Source: Candidatus Tumulicola sp.
GTDB taxonomy: Bacteria; Vulcanimicrobiota; Vulcanimicrobiia; Vulcanimicrobiales; Vulcanimicrobiaceae
Reading direction: 5' to 3'
Assembly (NCBI GenBank): GCA_036490475.1
Contig: DASXDT010000006.1
Coordinates: forward strand, 1,240,001 to 1,304,000
DNA length: 64,000 bases
The notes under the pieces were generated by a model, which was not told the DNA's origin, made no database searches, and saw only the letters and a program-made list of their open reading frames with translations. Below are positions 27,801-36,336 of this stretch, piece by piece (the first letter of the stretch is position 1; each line of letters begins with the position of its first letter). A program made the translations under genes and the position numbers.

Positions 27801-28073
27801 CGACGCCCGGCCCTGTTGCACGACGGCGTTGATCGTCTGCAGGTCCGGCGTGCCGGCCAGATTCTGTTCGATCGGCTGCACGATGCTGTCGCGCATCTCG
27901 GTAACCGACGCGCCGTTGTACTCCACCGAGATCGTGACCGTCGGCTGGCTGACGTCCGGAAAGAGTTCTTTGACGATCGTTGCGGTCGAGACAACGCCGG
28001 CAAACAGCATCAACGAGACTAGCACGAAGACCAGCGTCGGGCGCTTGATGAACAGCCGCGTTAAGCTAAACAT
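24822..28073 (-). CDS. RND efflux permease (AcrB/HAE1 family)
   Basis: A 1083-residue inner-membrane proton/drug antiporter. It has twelve membrane helices in the usual split (helix 1 at about 12-30, six more around 335-560, and the C-terminal set around 860-1050) with two large periplasmic loops. The proton-relay Asp pair D430-D431 lies in VIGILVDDST, and the later SKNGILLVDYAN segment holds the partner Lys. Length and motifs are those of HAE1 multidrug pumps. It follows the periplasmic adaptor gene by 17 bp; no outer-membrane TolC partner is in the window. Confidence 0.92.
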   Translation of the reverse strand: MFSLTRLFIKRPTLVFVLVSLMLFAGVVSTATIVKELFPDVSQPTVTISVEYNGASVTEMRDSIVQPIEQNLAGTPDLQTINAVVQQGRASITGIFDLQSDTATDLALTNKAVQAAAKYLPTNLTPPTVNLQDPTQSVVVTIALYSQKLSLSKLALYATNVIAPRLEQVPGISFVNVGGVVTPAYEVVVDPAKLTANGLTINDVIATLQADNQRVPGGYAYETNRQTTIDIRGDIQNLDSVRNLAIIKPSGSPGTLASQVENLTGGLSSLAGAVNPWTASNSVVRIEDVATVTDAYEPRLQFAHVSGKPALFMQVQKASTGSEVDASNNVIKVLPEIQRQFPEIAFRVIHVQSKFTGQQIDAVVRTLSEAILLTGLAMMFFLRSWRSAIVVCVSIPTSLAIAVTAMKLLHLTIDTVSLLGMSLVIGILVDDSTVVLENIERHFTELKEPPEEAAIHGREEIGAAAVVITLVDVVVFLPIAFIQGQVGRQIAEFAIVVVISTLTSLFVSFTVTPTLAGLWSLKSHWNPPKIVDAFGDRFDDLRNWYTGKTLPWALKHGKLVAALCALSFVGAIGLVALGFVGEEYIPPVDRGEIYVQVVYPIGTPITTVEKGVFGLEKKILDAKDVFANTAVAGAYSAAFGGFVSQSNVGQVHVWLKDEHQRSTSYWVTQLEKVANDYLPSNVQAYVVPATGTQAGNSQPIDLLVSDLTGGDPTDYAQRVMDLLKTVPGATSVNSSGTQRAPEISVQFDREKAQALGVDLGQAAQAAGAAFGGNVATQFETSQGLEQVQVIYPDSYQTSILALKSIPIRSSNGSIVYLGDIARFVSTPTPPLMTRSNRNTVVHVDANYSSSSSLSAVEAGLMKRLPSLHLPPNVSVKPAPLGQQDFMHQTLVGMGVSMIVSIILVYLLMVALYNSYISPLIIIFSVPVAAIGAVSALLLTHKSLNLFSLIGTILLIGIASKNGILLVDYANTLRSRGVEKLDAIVESAHTRFRPIVMTSFSVVAGNIPLAIALEPGSSSRSSLGIVVIGGVVSSLVLTLLLIPNVYMWLAPKDAPAAKRPRGETAPPPGPRRLPEHATALVQET

Positions 28074-28090
28074 TGAAGAAGTACCGCGGC

Positions 28091-29344
28091 TTAATGGAAC
28101 TGCACCGTTTGGCCGTCACCGACGCTCTGTTGGCCGTCTTGCAGAATGCGCGTTCCCGAAACGATGCCGGTCACGATCGAATCCTTCGTGTCTCCGCCGA
28201 TTTCGGTGACCGGAGTGGTCTTGAGCGTTCCGTCCGAACGCACCACCATTACCGCGGTGTGATTGTCGTCGGTAAACGCCGTTTCGGGCACGACGATGCC
28301 GCGAACCGCGGGAAGCGGAACGGTGCCGACGATGGCCATACCGGGGCGCAGCCGGCGGAATGGATTCTGAACGACGACCTTCACTTGAAAGTCGGTCGAG
28401 CCGGGATTGATTTGATTCAGTACGCCGACGACCGTACCGGTAAACGTCGCGTGGTTGCCCAGGTCGGCTACCAGCACGTTCGCGCGCACGCCAGGTTGGA
28501 TGTTGGCCACCTCTGCGCCCGAGCCGTGCAACACCGCATACACCGGATCGACTTGCTGGAGCGTAAAGAGTTGGCGCGTGCCGGGATACTCGCCCGGATT
28601 GAAATTGCGGTTGACGACCACGCCGTCGATCGGCGAAACGATCGTCGCCTTGCCGATCTGCACCTGTACTTGTTCGGCTTGGGCTTGTGCGACGGCGACT
28701 TGGGCCTGCGCTTGCTGTACCGTCGATTGCTGTAAACCACCCGAACCAAGCGTGCCGTTGGCCTGTACGTTCGAGCGGGCCGAGGATAATTGCGAGTTTG
28801 CATTGTCGAGCGCGGCGGAATCGTCGCGGCCGGTGGCTCGATCTTGCTCCACCTGTGCCAGCGATACGTAGCCCTTGTCGTACAAATTTTGATCGCGGGT
28901 GAGCTGGGATGCGTCGCGTTCCTGATTGGCCTTAGCTTGATTGACGGCCGCGTTGGCGGCACGCATGGCGTCGGCGCCCTGTGCGATCGAGAGCGACCCC
29001 TGATAGACCGCGTGGCTGGTCGTGGCGACGTTACTGTTGGCGGTCGCTTGGTCGGCGCGTAACTGCGCCTCCAGATCGGAGGTGTCGAGCACCGAAAGCA
29101 CCTCGCCCTTGTGCACGATGTCGCCTTCTTGCACGTTGACCGAGTCGGCCGGCTCGGATAACGTCGATTGCACCGCGACGTTTTGATATGGAGCGATAAT
29201 TCCGGCAAGCCGGCGGCTTGGCTGGACGGCCCCAATCCGCACAATCGCTGTCGTAACGAATGGAGTTGGCGGTGGTGGTGTCTTGTGCGCGCACGCGGCC
29301 AGCAGCACAACGGGAAGTACTTTACGAATTTTCAAGCATCTCAA
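28091..29344 (-). CDS. RND efflux periplasmic adaptor lipoprotein
   Basis: A 417-residue membrane-fusion protein. A lipobox (LLAAC, Cys18) follows a short hydrophobic signal. It shows the expected order: an N-terminal beta-barrel/lipoyl half (NVAVQSTLSEPADSVNVQEGDIVHKGEVLSVLDT), a long coiled-coil hairpin (about 90-215, rich in Ala/Gln), the second lipoyl half (IVSPIDGVVVNRNFNPGEY) and a beta-barrel. It links the permease that follows by 17 bp to an outer-membrane channel not encoded here. Confidence 0.9.
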   Translation of the reverse strand: MRCLKIRKVLPVVLLAACAHKTPPPPTPFVTTAIVRIGAVQPSRRLAGIIAPYQNVAVQSTLSEPADSVNVQEGDIVHKGEVLSVLDTSDLEAQLRADQATANSNVATTSHAVYQGSLSIAQGADAMRAANAAVNQAKANQERDASQLTRDQNLYDKGYVSLAQVEQDRATGRDDSAALDNANSQLSSARSNVQANGTLGSGGLQQSTVQQAQAQVAVAQAQAEQVQVQIGKATIVSPIDGVVVNRNFNPGEYPGTRQLFTLQQVDPVYAVLHGSGAEVANIQPGVRANVLVADLGNHATFTGTVVGVLNQINPGSTDFQVKVVVQNPFRRLRPGMAIVGTVPLPAVRGIVVPETAFTDDNHTAVMVVRSDGTLKTTPVTEIGGDTKDSIVTGIVSGTRILQDGQQSVGDGQTVQFH

Positions 29345-29401
29345 ACCGTATCCGCCGGTGCTGAGAAATTGACCAACGAGCTCGGTTTGTGGAGAGGGGG
29401 A

Positions 29402-29422
29402 GGGCGGCGACCGGCGCCGCCC
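29402..29422. terminator. hairpin after the YXWGXW gene
   Basis: Perfect 8-bp stem GGGCGGCG / CGCCGCCC with a 5-nt loop in the gap between the small YXWGXW protein (29434) and the adaptor start (29344). No T-run on either side; weak candidate for a minus-strand terminator. Confidence 0.4.
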
Positions 29423-29433
29423 CCGGGTTTACC

Positions 29434-29727
29434 CTAGCACCAGTGGCCTTCGATCCAATAGTATCCGTGCGCCGTATGTGCCCAGTGGCCGCCACACCAC
29501 GCGCCGGCGTGATGGACGTAGCGTCCGCCGTACCAGGCGTAGTTCGAGCCGGTCCAGCGGTAGTGGCCGCCAACCCACACGTATCCGGCACCCGGCCGGG
29601 CGGGAACGCGTTCTACGACGGCAACGGGCGGGGCGGTTGTAACGTAGACCACGGCGGCTTGTGCAGGAGTAGAACTAACAAAAATTCCGGTCGCGACTGC
29701 GACGGCAACGAGAAGATGCTTCAGCAT
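29434..29727 (-). CDS. YXWGXW-repeat secreted small protein
   Basis: A 97-residue exported protein: signal peptide to about residue 23 (STPAQA), then a Tyr/Trp/Gly/His-rich part with repeated Y-x-W-x-G-x-(H/R)-Y units (YVWVGGHYRW, YAWYGGRYVH, YYWIEGHWC), the YXWGXW pattern of small periplasmic or surface proteins of unknown role. AAAGGA site 6 bp before the in-frame ATG. A single Cys near each end of the last repeats may form a disulfide. Confidence 0.75.
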   Translation of the reverse strand: MLKHLLVAVAVATGIFVSSTPAQAAVVYVTTAPPVAVVERVPARPGAGYVWVGGHYRWTGSNYAWYGGRYVHHAGAWCGGHWAHTAHGYYWIEGHWC

Positions 29728-29835
29728 ACGAGTCCTTTCAGTCGGAAGGTAAGCATACGTCGACCTTCATCGGCCATACGCAACGGGCCTTGCAATCACG
29801 CGCGGCACCGATTGCGCTAGAGCGGTCGTCGTGCG

Positions 29836-30285
29836 TTACGCAACCGCAGTCGGATTCGGCACCGGGCGGCCTTCGTCGAGATCGAGCAAATCGAACCACG
29901 TAACGATTCCGGGACGATCGGGTGCGACGCGTTGACGTTCGCTCTCGAAGAACGCGGCGGAATCGGTTCCGGGCTCCGGATGCCATTGCTCTCGTTCGTG
30001 GTTGAAGCGATCGATGTCGGCTTGCGTCTTGCGCGGCAGCGACGAATCGGAACGTAACCATCCGGCGATTGCGTCGTCGGTGTCGAGTTCTTTCACCTTG
30101 CGTGCGAACTCGGGCGCCTCGACGTCCAAGAATGCGAACAGCGGCTTGTCGTGCGGACAATCGTAGTGATAATCGCCCAAGTGCCCTTCGTTATAGGCTT
30201 TGGCCTTATCGATCGTGCGCTTCAGGGAGTCGAGCCCGGCCAGTTTGTCTTTCGCGCTGCGCGGCGCGGCATTCGTTAAATCCAT
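29836..30285 (-). CDS. DUF5069-family protein
   Basis: A 149-residue soluble protein started at the ATG at 30285 (MDLTNAAPRSAKDKLAG). The sequence L-G-LDSLKRTIDKAKAYNEGHLGDYHYDCPHDK is the N-terminal hallmark of DUF5069, with a C-terminal WFDLLDLDEGR segment. The family is of unknown function and often sits near stress genes. The open frame runs upstream as Arg-rich sequence antisense to the next gene, which I treat as non-coding. Confidence 0.75.
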   Translation of the reverse strand: MDLTNAAPRSAKDKLAGLDSLKRTIDKAKAYNEGHLGDYHYDCPHDKPLFAFLDVEAPEFARKVKELDTDDAIAGWLRSDSSLPRKTQADIDRFNHEREQWHPEPGTDSAAFFESERQRVAPDRPGIVTWFDLLDLDEGRPVPNPTAVA

Positions 30286-30363
30286 GGTATGGCGTTCTGC
30301 ACGTGTTTGCCGGTTCCGCCGTATGGTGGAAGGCGCTCGGCTGCCGGTAGCGTACCGAACCGC

Positions 30364-30558
30364 ATGAGTTCGGCCGACGATATCCCCGCAGAACTGGCAT
30401 CGGCGCTGCAAGGTAATCTCGCCGCACGCGACGCGTTTTTTGCATTGCCGCCATCGCATCGTCTCGAATACGTGCGCTGGATCGACGATGCCAAGCAGCC
30501 GCAAACTCGCGTGTCGCGTGCAAACAAAGCGCTTGAAAAGTTGGTACCCAAGAAATGA
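30364..30558 (+). CDS. YdeI/OmpD-associated-like small protein
   Basis: A 64-residue protein from the ATG at 30364. Its core (AELASALQGNLAARDAFFALPPSHRLEYVRWIDDAKQPQTRVSR split over the middle) is the C-terminal module of YdeI/OmpD-associated proteins, with the LPPSHRxEYxxWI signature. It lacks the N-terminal DUF1801-like part, so it is a stand-alone domain. Upstream frame residues are ignored as they have no ribosome-binding site. Overlaps the sedolisin start by 4 bp (ATGA). Confidence 0.7.
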   Translation: MSSADDIPAELASALQGNLAARDAFFALPPSHRLEYVRWIDDAKQPQTRVSRANKALEKLVPKK

Positions 30559-32147
30559 ATTTGGACCGTCATGCAATTCCCGGTAGCGAACGCGAACCGG
30601 TACCCGGCGCGAAAGCCGTCGCACCCGCCGATCCGAATGCGTCGATCGAGGCGACGGTCGTGCTCAAGCGCCGTTCGCCCGACGAGTTCGGCGCGTGCGT
30701 TCGTCGCGCGGTCGATGCGTGGCCCGGCGCCCGCTTAAGCCGGGACGAATTCGCGAACCGCTTCTCGGCCGATCCCGCCGATTGTTCGGCCGTGCGTGCG
30801 TTTGCGAAAGCCAACGGTTTGCAAGTGGCCGGCGAAGATACGGCGGCGCATACGATTCGACTAAGCGGTACCGTCGCTGCGTTCTCGGCCGCATTCGGCG
30901 TCGAACTGCACACCTACGATTACCATGGCGGTTCGTACCGAGGCCGCGTCGGCTCCGTGCACGTGCCCGAGTCGTTAGCGTCGGTCGTGGTGGCCGTGCT
31001 GGGGCTCGACGACCGGCCGCAGGCGTCGCCGCATTTCCGCATACGCAAAGCGCTGGGGAAGGTCGCGCCGCGCGCGCAAGGTGCATCATTCGACCCCGTG
31101 CAGATCGCTAAACTGTACGGCTTCCCCGCGGGAGCGAAGGCGACCGGCCAATGCATCGCGGTTATCGAGCTGGGCGGCGGATACAAAGACGCTGATCTAC
31201 AGGCGTATTTCAGCGGTCTCGGCGTGCCCGTTCCCGAGGTCGTTGCGGTCTCGGTCGATTCCGCGCAGAACGCGCCGACCGGCAGCGTCGACGGTCCGGA
31301 CGGCGAGGTGATGCTCGATATCGAAGTCGCCGGCGCGGTCGCAACCGGCGCCAAGATCGCCGTCTATTTTGCGCCCAATACCGACGCCGGATTTCTCGAC
31401 GCGATCACGGCCGCGATTCACGACACCACCAACAAGCCGTCGGTCATATCGATCAGTTGGGGTTCGGCCGAATCGACCTGGACCAAACAGGCGACGGCGG
31501 CGTTCGACGCAGCTTTTCAAGCCGCGGCAACGCTGGGTATCACGGTGACGGCGGCGTCGGGCGACAGCGGTTCGAGCGACGGCCAGAACAGCGGTAATCA
31601 CGCCGATTTTCCGTGTTCGAGTTCGTACGCGCTGGCGTGCGGCGGCACCAAAGTTGCCGTGTCCGGCCAAACGCTTTCGGGCGAGACGGTGTGGAACGAA
31701 ACGGCCTCCGATGAGGGCGCGACCGGTGGCGGCGTCAGTGCCGTCTTCGCGTTGCCGGCCTGGCAAAAAGGCCTGTCCGCGACGTCGACATCGGGAGTGG
31801 CGACGCCCTTGGCGCATCGCGGCGTTCCCGACGTTGCGGGCAACGCCGATCCCGAGACCGGCTACGCGGTTCGTATCGACGGAACCGATACGGTCCTGGG
31901 TGGCACCAGCGCGGTCGCGCCGCTGTGGGCAGCGCTGATCGCGCTGGCCAACGCGGCCGCCGGGACGAACGCCGGCTTCATCAACGCCAAACTGTATGCC
32001 GATGCGTCGGTCTGCCGCGACATCACGCAAGGCAACAACGGCGCGTTCGAAGCGGTCAAAGGATGGGATGCGTGTACCGGCTTGGGAAGTCCGAACGGTG
32101 CCGCCGTTGTAGGAGCGCTCGCAACGAATAAAAGTACCGTTTTATAG
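30555..32147 (+). CDS. sedolisin (peptidase S53, kumamolisin-like)
   Basis: A 530-residue acid-acting serine-carboxyl peptidase precursor. Residues about 30-165 are the pro-kumamolisin activation domain; the catalytic domain follows. The Ser-Glu-Asp set is complete: Glu251 and Asp255 (GEVMLDIE), Asp337 (SGDSGS) and Ser452 (GGTSAVAP). Spacing (4, 82, 115) almost equals kumamolisin's. A C-terminal Ca-site pattern (CRDITQGNNG ... GWDACTGLG) is present. There is no signal peptide, as in several kumamolisins, so export is uncertain. It shares an ATGA overlap with the small YdeI-like gene. Confidence 0.9.
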   Translation: MNLDRHAIPGSEREPVPGAKAVAPADPNASIEATVVLKRRSPDEFGACVRRAVDAWPGARLSRDEFANRFSADPADCSAVRAFAKANGLQVAGEDTAAHTIRLSGTVAAFSAAFGVELHTYDYHGGSYRGRVGSVHVPESLASVVVAVLGLDDRPQASPHFRIRKALGKVAPRAQGASFDPVQIAKLYGFPAGAKATGQCIAVIELGGGYKDADLQAYFSGLGVPVPEVVAVSVDSAQNAPTGSVDGPDGEVMLDIEVAGAVATGAKIAVYFAPNTDAGFLDAITAAIHDTTNKPSVISISWGSAESTWTKQATAAFDAAFQAAATLGITVTAASGDSGSSDGQNSGNHADFPCSSSYALACGGTKVAVSGQTLSGETVWNETASDEGATGGGVSAVFALPAWQKGLSATSTSGVATPLAHRGVPDVAGNADPETGYAVRIDGTDTVLGGTSAVAPLWAALIALANAAAGTNAGFINAKLYADASVCRDITQGNNGAFEAVKGWDACTGLGSPNGAAVVGALATNKSTVL

Positions 32148-32172
32148 CATTCGTCGTCCACATTACAAAGAA

Positions 32173-32198
32173 GAGGCCTCGGCAAACGCCGCGGCCTC
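32173..32198. terminator. bidirectional hairpin between convergent genes
   Basis: GAGGCC-T-CGGC / GCCG-C-GGCCTC with one mismatch and an AAAC loop, midway between the sedolisin stop and the end of the convergent NHL-like gene. On the minus strand it is followed by a T-rich TTCTTTG stretch. Confidence 0.55.
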
Positions 32199-32218
32199 GT
32201 GTATTCGACTGGTTTCGA

Positions 32219-33223
32219 CTACAGGTTTTTGGGAGCGGGGTACACTGCGACGCCGGCCGGATTTCCAGAAGAAATCGTCGCGTACGGTGAGGTCTTGTTT
32301 TTCTTGAACGCGGTGACATCGCCCGGATAGTGGCCGCTGTTTCCAACGTACAGGCTTGCGTTCTTGCCGAATGCGATGCTGTACGGGCCGGCGAGGTCGT
32401 CGTCGATGCTCGATAACGGCTTGGTGTCACCGATCTTGAACTCGACGGCTAGGCCGGACGAGTAGTTCGCCACCCATAGGTGTCCTTTCGGATCGATTGC
32501 CACGCCGACCGGATCGCTGAGTTCGGTTAAGTTCAGATTCTTCGGAGTCGTCGTGCCTTTCGGAACTTCCCATACTGCATTGGCAACCGCGTCTCCAACG
32601 AACAGATCACCTTTTTTATCGGTCGCAAGACCGACCGGCAATTCGAAACCATTGATCTGTGCGCTCGGGCTGGTGGCGCCCTTCGGGAATACGAGCACAT
32701 AGCATTGGCCGACGTACGCCCCGCTGGTAACGTAGACGGTTCCGGCATTATCTACTGCAACGCCGTTCGGATATACCAGTTCGTCCGAGAGCGTCACGCT
32801 CGGGCTAGTGGACCCGAGCGGATATTCGGTGACGGTGCTGTTGCCGTTGTTGGCAACGTACAACGTACCGGACGCGTCGACTGCATCGTTGACCGGCTCG
32901 TCGATGCCGTCGGTGATCGAACCGCTTTGTTTGGGCTTCTTCGCGTTCGCCGGATAGAGCTCGATCGTTTGCGTGTCGAGATCTGAGATAAATAGCGTCG
33001 CTTGCGTCTTCGCCGACGATGCATCGCCGTGCCCGCGATGGAGTAGCGCGGCATCGAGCTTCGAGCCAGACAATCCGAAGCGGACGTCGGCGCGCACCGA
33101 TGCGATCATGCGGCCTTGCGGAGCCACGGATTGCACGGCTGGGGTCGGAGAGGATGCCGACGAACACGCGGCGAGCAGGGGAAGGACCATCGCTGCGACG
33201 GCCGGGTATGCTCTCTTTTTCAC
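32219..33223 (-). CDS. NHL-like beta-propeller lipoprotein
   Basis: A 334-residue lipoprotein (lipobox LLAAC). The GTG at 33223 is chosen because a perfect AGGAGGT lies 5 bp before it and the true signal peptide begins there; the longer frame lacks both. The mature chain repeats NHL-like units (DASGTLYVANNGNSTVTEYPLGS, VDNAGTVYVTSG, TDKKGDLFVGDAVANAVWEVPKG, IDPKGHLWVANYSSG split across the chain). Similar in build to 17484-18542. Possible surface binding or matrix protein; no enzyme signature. Confidence 0.78.
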   Translation of the reverse strand: MKKRAYPAVAAMVLPLLAACSSASSPTPAVQSVAPQGRMIASVRADVRFGLSGSKLDAALLHRGHGDASSAKTQATLFISDLDTQTIELYPANAKKPKQSGSITDGIDEPVNDAVDASGTLYVANNGNSTVTEYPLGSTSPSVTLSDELVYPNGVAVDNAGTVYVTSGAYVGQCYVLVFPKGATSPSAQINGFELPVGLATDKKGDLFVGDAVANAVWEVPKGTTTPKNLNLTELSDPVGVAIDPKGHLWVANYSSGLAVEFKIGDTKPLSSIDDDLAGPYSIAFGKNASLYVGNSGHYPGDVTAFKKNKTSPYATISSGNPAGVAVYPAPKNL

Positions 33224-33323
33224 GATACCTCCTGAGTAAATGACGTTGAAAAATAAAACATTCGATGGCAGAATCGGGGAGCGAAAGGTTCTCGTAACGA
33301 GAAGGGGCACCTCCGGTACAACT

Positions 33324-34328
33324 ATGTCGGCATTTCTCGATGCTGCCCGCGGAATCGACGCGGCGCGTGCTCCGATCTGGATCATGCGTCAAGCGGGGCG
33401 CTATCTTCCAGAATATCGCGAGATCAAACGGGGCTCGTCGTTTCTCGAGATGACTCGCGATCCGGCGATCGCGGCAGAAATTACGCTGCAGCCGCTAAAG
33501 CGTTTCGAACTCGACGCGGCCATCGTGTTCAGCGACATCATGACGCCGCTCGAAGCGCTCGGAATCGACGTCCGCTTCGATCCGGGTCCGAAATTAGCGG
33601 AGCCCGTGCGCACCGCAGCGGCGGTGGACGCGCTACGCCGTACCGGGCCGCCGGCGCCGTTCGTCGGTGAAGCGCTGCGCCTAGTGCGCCGCGCACTGTC
33701 GCCCGAGAAGGCACTCATCGGCTTCGCCGGCGCACCGTTGACGTTGGCGGCCTACGTCGTTCAGGGCGGCGGCAGCAAAGATTTCGAGGCGTTCCGCGCG
33801 CTGCTGCATGCCGACCCGCAGACGCTGCACCGGTTGCTGGATATGCTTACCGAATTGACGATCGAGTATCTGCAGATGCAAGTTGCATCCGGAGCGGATG
33901 CGATTCAACTATTCGATAGTTGGGCTGGTTTGCACGACGACGCGACGTTTCGTACCTTCGGCCTGCCGTATGCGGCGCGCATCATGCGCGCGCTCGAATC
34001 GACCGGCGTCGCGCGCATCTATTTCGCGCTGGGCGCATCGCATTTGCTCGACGCCGTCGCCGAAATACCGTCGGAGATCGCGGGCGTGGATTGGCGAACC
34101 GGATTACGCGACGCTCGCAGCCGGCTACAGCGTACCGTGCAAGGCAATCTCGATCCGGCGGTGTTGTTCGCCGATCGCGAAACGATCGTCGCGCGTACGC
34201 GTGCCGTGCTCGACGACGGGCGCGGCGGCCCGCACGTGTTCAATCTCGGCCACGGTATCTGGCCCGAGACGCCGATCGACGCGGTACAGCTGATGATCGA
34301 TACCGTGCGCGGATACGACCGGTCGTGA
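33324..34328 (+). CDS. hemE: uroporphyrinogen decarboxylase
   Basis: A 334-residue cytoplasmic enzyme that removes four acetate carboxyls from uroporphyrinogen III to give coproporphyrinogen III. The N-terminal signature WIMRQAGRYLPEYR (19-32) and the catalytic Asp71 in FSDIMTPLEALG are visible, and the length is normal. The ATG at 33324 puts the signature at the usual place; an in-frame ATG at 33240 would add 28 unlike residues. First gene of hemE-hemF-hemH-hemG; its stop overlaps the hemF GTG (GTGA). Confidence 0.93.
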   Translation: MSAFLDAARGIDAARAPIWIMRQAGRYLPEYREIKRGSSFLEMTRDPAIAAEITLQPLKRFELDAAIVFSDIMTPLEALGIDVRFDPGPKLAEPVRTAAAVDALRRTGPPAPFVGEALRLVRRALSPEKALIGFAGAPLTLAAYVVQGGGSKDFEAFRALLHADPQTLHRLLDMLTELTIEYLQMQVASGADAIQLFDSWAGLHDDATFRTFGLPYAARIMRALESTGVARIYFALGASHLLDAVAEIPSEIAGVDWRTGLRDARSRLQRTVQGNLDPAVLFADRETIVARTRAVLDDGRGGPHVFNLGHGIWPETPIDAVQLMIDTVRGYDRS

Positions 34329-35320
34329 GCGTCGCGCCGCACGATGCACGCGAACGCGTCGCGGAGTTCCTTGCGGACGCGCAAACGCTCGCCTGCGAAA
34401 GGTTCGCGGCGCTCGAACCTAGCGCGACATTTGCGATCGACGAATGGGAAAACCCAGTCGGGGGAAAGCTCGCCGGCTCCGGATCGACGCGGACGATCGC
34501 AGGTGGTGCGACGTTTGAGAAGGGCGGCGCGAACACGTCGATCGTGACCGGCGGCGAGTTGCCGCCGAGCGTGGTCGCTCAACGCCCCGAACTGCAGGGA
34601 CACGAATTTTTTGCAGCCGGCATCAGCATCGTGATGCACCCGTGCAATCCGTTCGTGCCGGCCGCACATTGCAACGTCCGCTATTTCGAAACGCGCGCGA
34701 AGGACGGCTCGAGCGGCGCGTGGTGGTTCGGCGGCGGTGCCGATTTAACGCCCTACTATCCCGACCTCGGGGACGTGCGCCTATTTCATTCTAAGCTAAA
34801 ATTGGCGTGCGACCACAACGACGAGCGGTATTATCCGATGTTTAAGGCATGGTGCGATCGATACTTCCGGTTGTCGCACCGCAACGAGGCGCGCGGCGTC
34901 GGTGGCATTTTTTATGACTATCTCGACGAACGCGGCTTTGGTGCGGCCGGCTCGCGAACGACGTTCGAGCAGCCGCTCGCGTTCGACGATGGTTTTGCAT
35001 TGATGCGGGACGTCGCCGAAGCGTTCGTCTCTGCGTATACGGCGATCGTCGCAAAACGCAAGGAAGAGCCGTACGGCGACCGCGAGCGAGCGTTTCAAAC
35101 CCTACGACGCGGGCGATACGTCGAGTTCAACTTGTTGTACGATCGCGGGACGCTGTTCGGCTTGCAGAGCGGCGGGCGCACCGAATCGATCTTGATGTCG
35201 TTGCCGCCCGAGGTTCGCTGGGCCTACGACGAACGTCCGGAGCCGGGGAGCCGCGAAGCCGAACTGGCACCCTTCCTGCAGCCACGCGATTGGCTTTCGG
35301 CGAATCCGTTCGAGACATGA
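34325..35320 (+). CDS. hemF: oxygen-dependent coproporphyrinogen III oxidase
   Basis: A 331-residue enzyme that uses O2 to turn two propionates of coproporphyrinogen III into vinyls, giving protoporphyrinogen IX. Signatures GGGADLTPYY and HRNEARGVGGIFYDYL are present, with the N-terminal W-E-N-P-x-G-G-G pattern. The GTG at 34325 overlaps the hemE stop; the long upstream in-frame extension is a shadow of hemE. Presence of HemF rather than only HemN indicates aerobic haem synthesis. Overlaps hemH by 4 bp. Confidence 0.93.
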   Translation: MSVAPHDARERVAEFLADAQTLACERFAALEPSATFAIDEWENPVGGKLAGSGSTRTIAGGATFEKGGANTSIVTGGELPPSVVAQRPELQGHEFFAAGISIVMHPCNPFVPAAHCNVRYFETRAKDGSSGAWWFGGGADLTPYYPDLGDVRLFHSKLKLACDHNDERYYPMFKAWCDRYFRLSHRNEARGVGGIFYDYLDERGFGAAGSRTTFEQPLAFDDGFALMRDVAEAFVSAYTAIVAKRKEEPYGDRERAFQTLRRGRYVEFNLLYDRGTLFGLQSGGRTESILMSLPPEVRWAYDERPEPGSREAELAPFLQPRDWLSANPFET

Positions 35321-36336
35321 GTTCGAACCCGATTCTGTTGGTCAATCTCGGCTCGCCGGCGTCGACCGAGACCGGCGACGTGCGCCGCTATCTCGACGAG
35401 TTCTTAATGGATCCGTACGTGATCGACGTGCCGTTTCCGATCCGCGCGTTGATCGTGCGCGGGTTTATTCTTCCTCGCCGTCCGGCCGCATCGGCCGAAG
35501 CGTATCGAAAAATTTGGACCGAAGACGGGTCGCCGCTGGTCGTCATTTCGGAGCGCACGCGCGCCGCATTGGAAGAGCGTACGAAGATTCCGGTCGGATT
35601 GGCGATGCGCTATGCCGAGCCGTCGATCGACTCCGGCATCGATGCGTTGCTGGCGCGCTGCGGCAGCGTCGACTCGCTGACCGTCGTTCCGTTGTATCCG
35701 CAGTACGCGATGGCGTCGACCAAGACCGTCGAAGAAGCGGTCGATATCGCGCTGCGCCGGCGCGGGATTCCGTATCGGTTCGTGCCGCCGTTTTTCGACG
35801 ATCCCGGCTATCTCGACGCGATGCAAGCGCGCATCGCTCCCGCCATCGGCGACGCGCAGTACGTGTTGTTCAGTTATCACGGCATTCCAAAACGGCATCT
35901 GCGAAAGATCGATCCCACCGGAAAGCACTGTTTGGGGTCGCCGGACTGTTGCGATGTCGCATCGGCAGCGCACGCGACGTGTTATCGGCATCAATGTATG
36001 ACGACGACTCGCTTGCTGGCCGAGCGATTGAACCTCGAGCCCGGCGGTTACGGGTTGTCGTATCAATCGCGCTTGGGCGGCGGATGGCTGCGTCCCTACA
36101 CGGATTTCGAACTGGCCGAACTTCCGGCGCGCGGTGTCCAGCGCATCGCGGTTGTTTGCCCGGCGTTCGTCGCCGATTGTCTGGAAACGCTCGAAGAGAT
36201 CGATATGCGTGGACGCGACTCGTTTATCGGCGCCGGCGGCACGTCGTTTACGTACGTGCCGTGTCTCAACGACGATCCGCAATGGATCGACGCCTTGGCG
36301 CGATTGTGCGCCGAATCCCACACGTCAACGCAATGA
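35317..36336 (+). CDS. hemH: ferrochelatase with Cys-rich segment
   Basis: A 339-residue enzyme that inserts Fe2+ into porphyrin. Core motifs: LLVNLGSP at the start, SYHGIPKRH with the metal-site His, and SYQSRLGGGWLRPYTD. Between the first two lies an inserted stretch with five or more Cys (HCLGSPDCCDVASAAHATCYRHQC spread over it), known in ferrochelatases of several phyla and possibly binding a metal or Fe-S centre. ATG at 35317 overlaps the hemF stop. It could act on protoporphyrin, since the oxidase that follows makes that substrate, or on coproporphyrin. Confidence 0.92.
   Translation: MSSNPILLVNLGSPASTETGDVRRYLDEFLMDPYVIDVPFPIRALIVRGFILPRRPAASAEAYRKIWTEDGSPLVVISERTRAALEERTKIPVGLAMRYAEPSIDSGIDALLARCGSVDSLTVVPLYPQYAMASTKTVEEAVDIALRRRGIPYRFVPPFFDDPGYLDAMQARIAPAIGDAQYVLFSYHGIPKRHLRKIDPTGKHCLGSPDCCDVASAAHATCYRHQCMTTTRLLAERLNLEPGGYGLSYQSRLGGGWLRPYTDFELAELPARGVQRIAVVCPAFVADCLETLEEIDMRGRDSFIGAGGTSFTYVPCLNDDPQWIDALARLCAESHTSTQ

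Noticed and set aside
33240-33323. Upstream ATG extension of hemE
   Set aside because: Adds 28 residues unlike HemE and has no clear ribosome-binding site; the ATG at 33324 fits family length.
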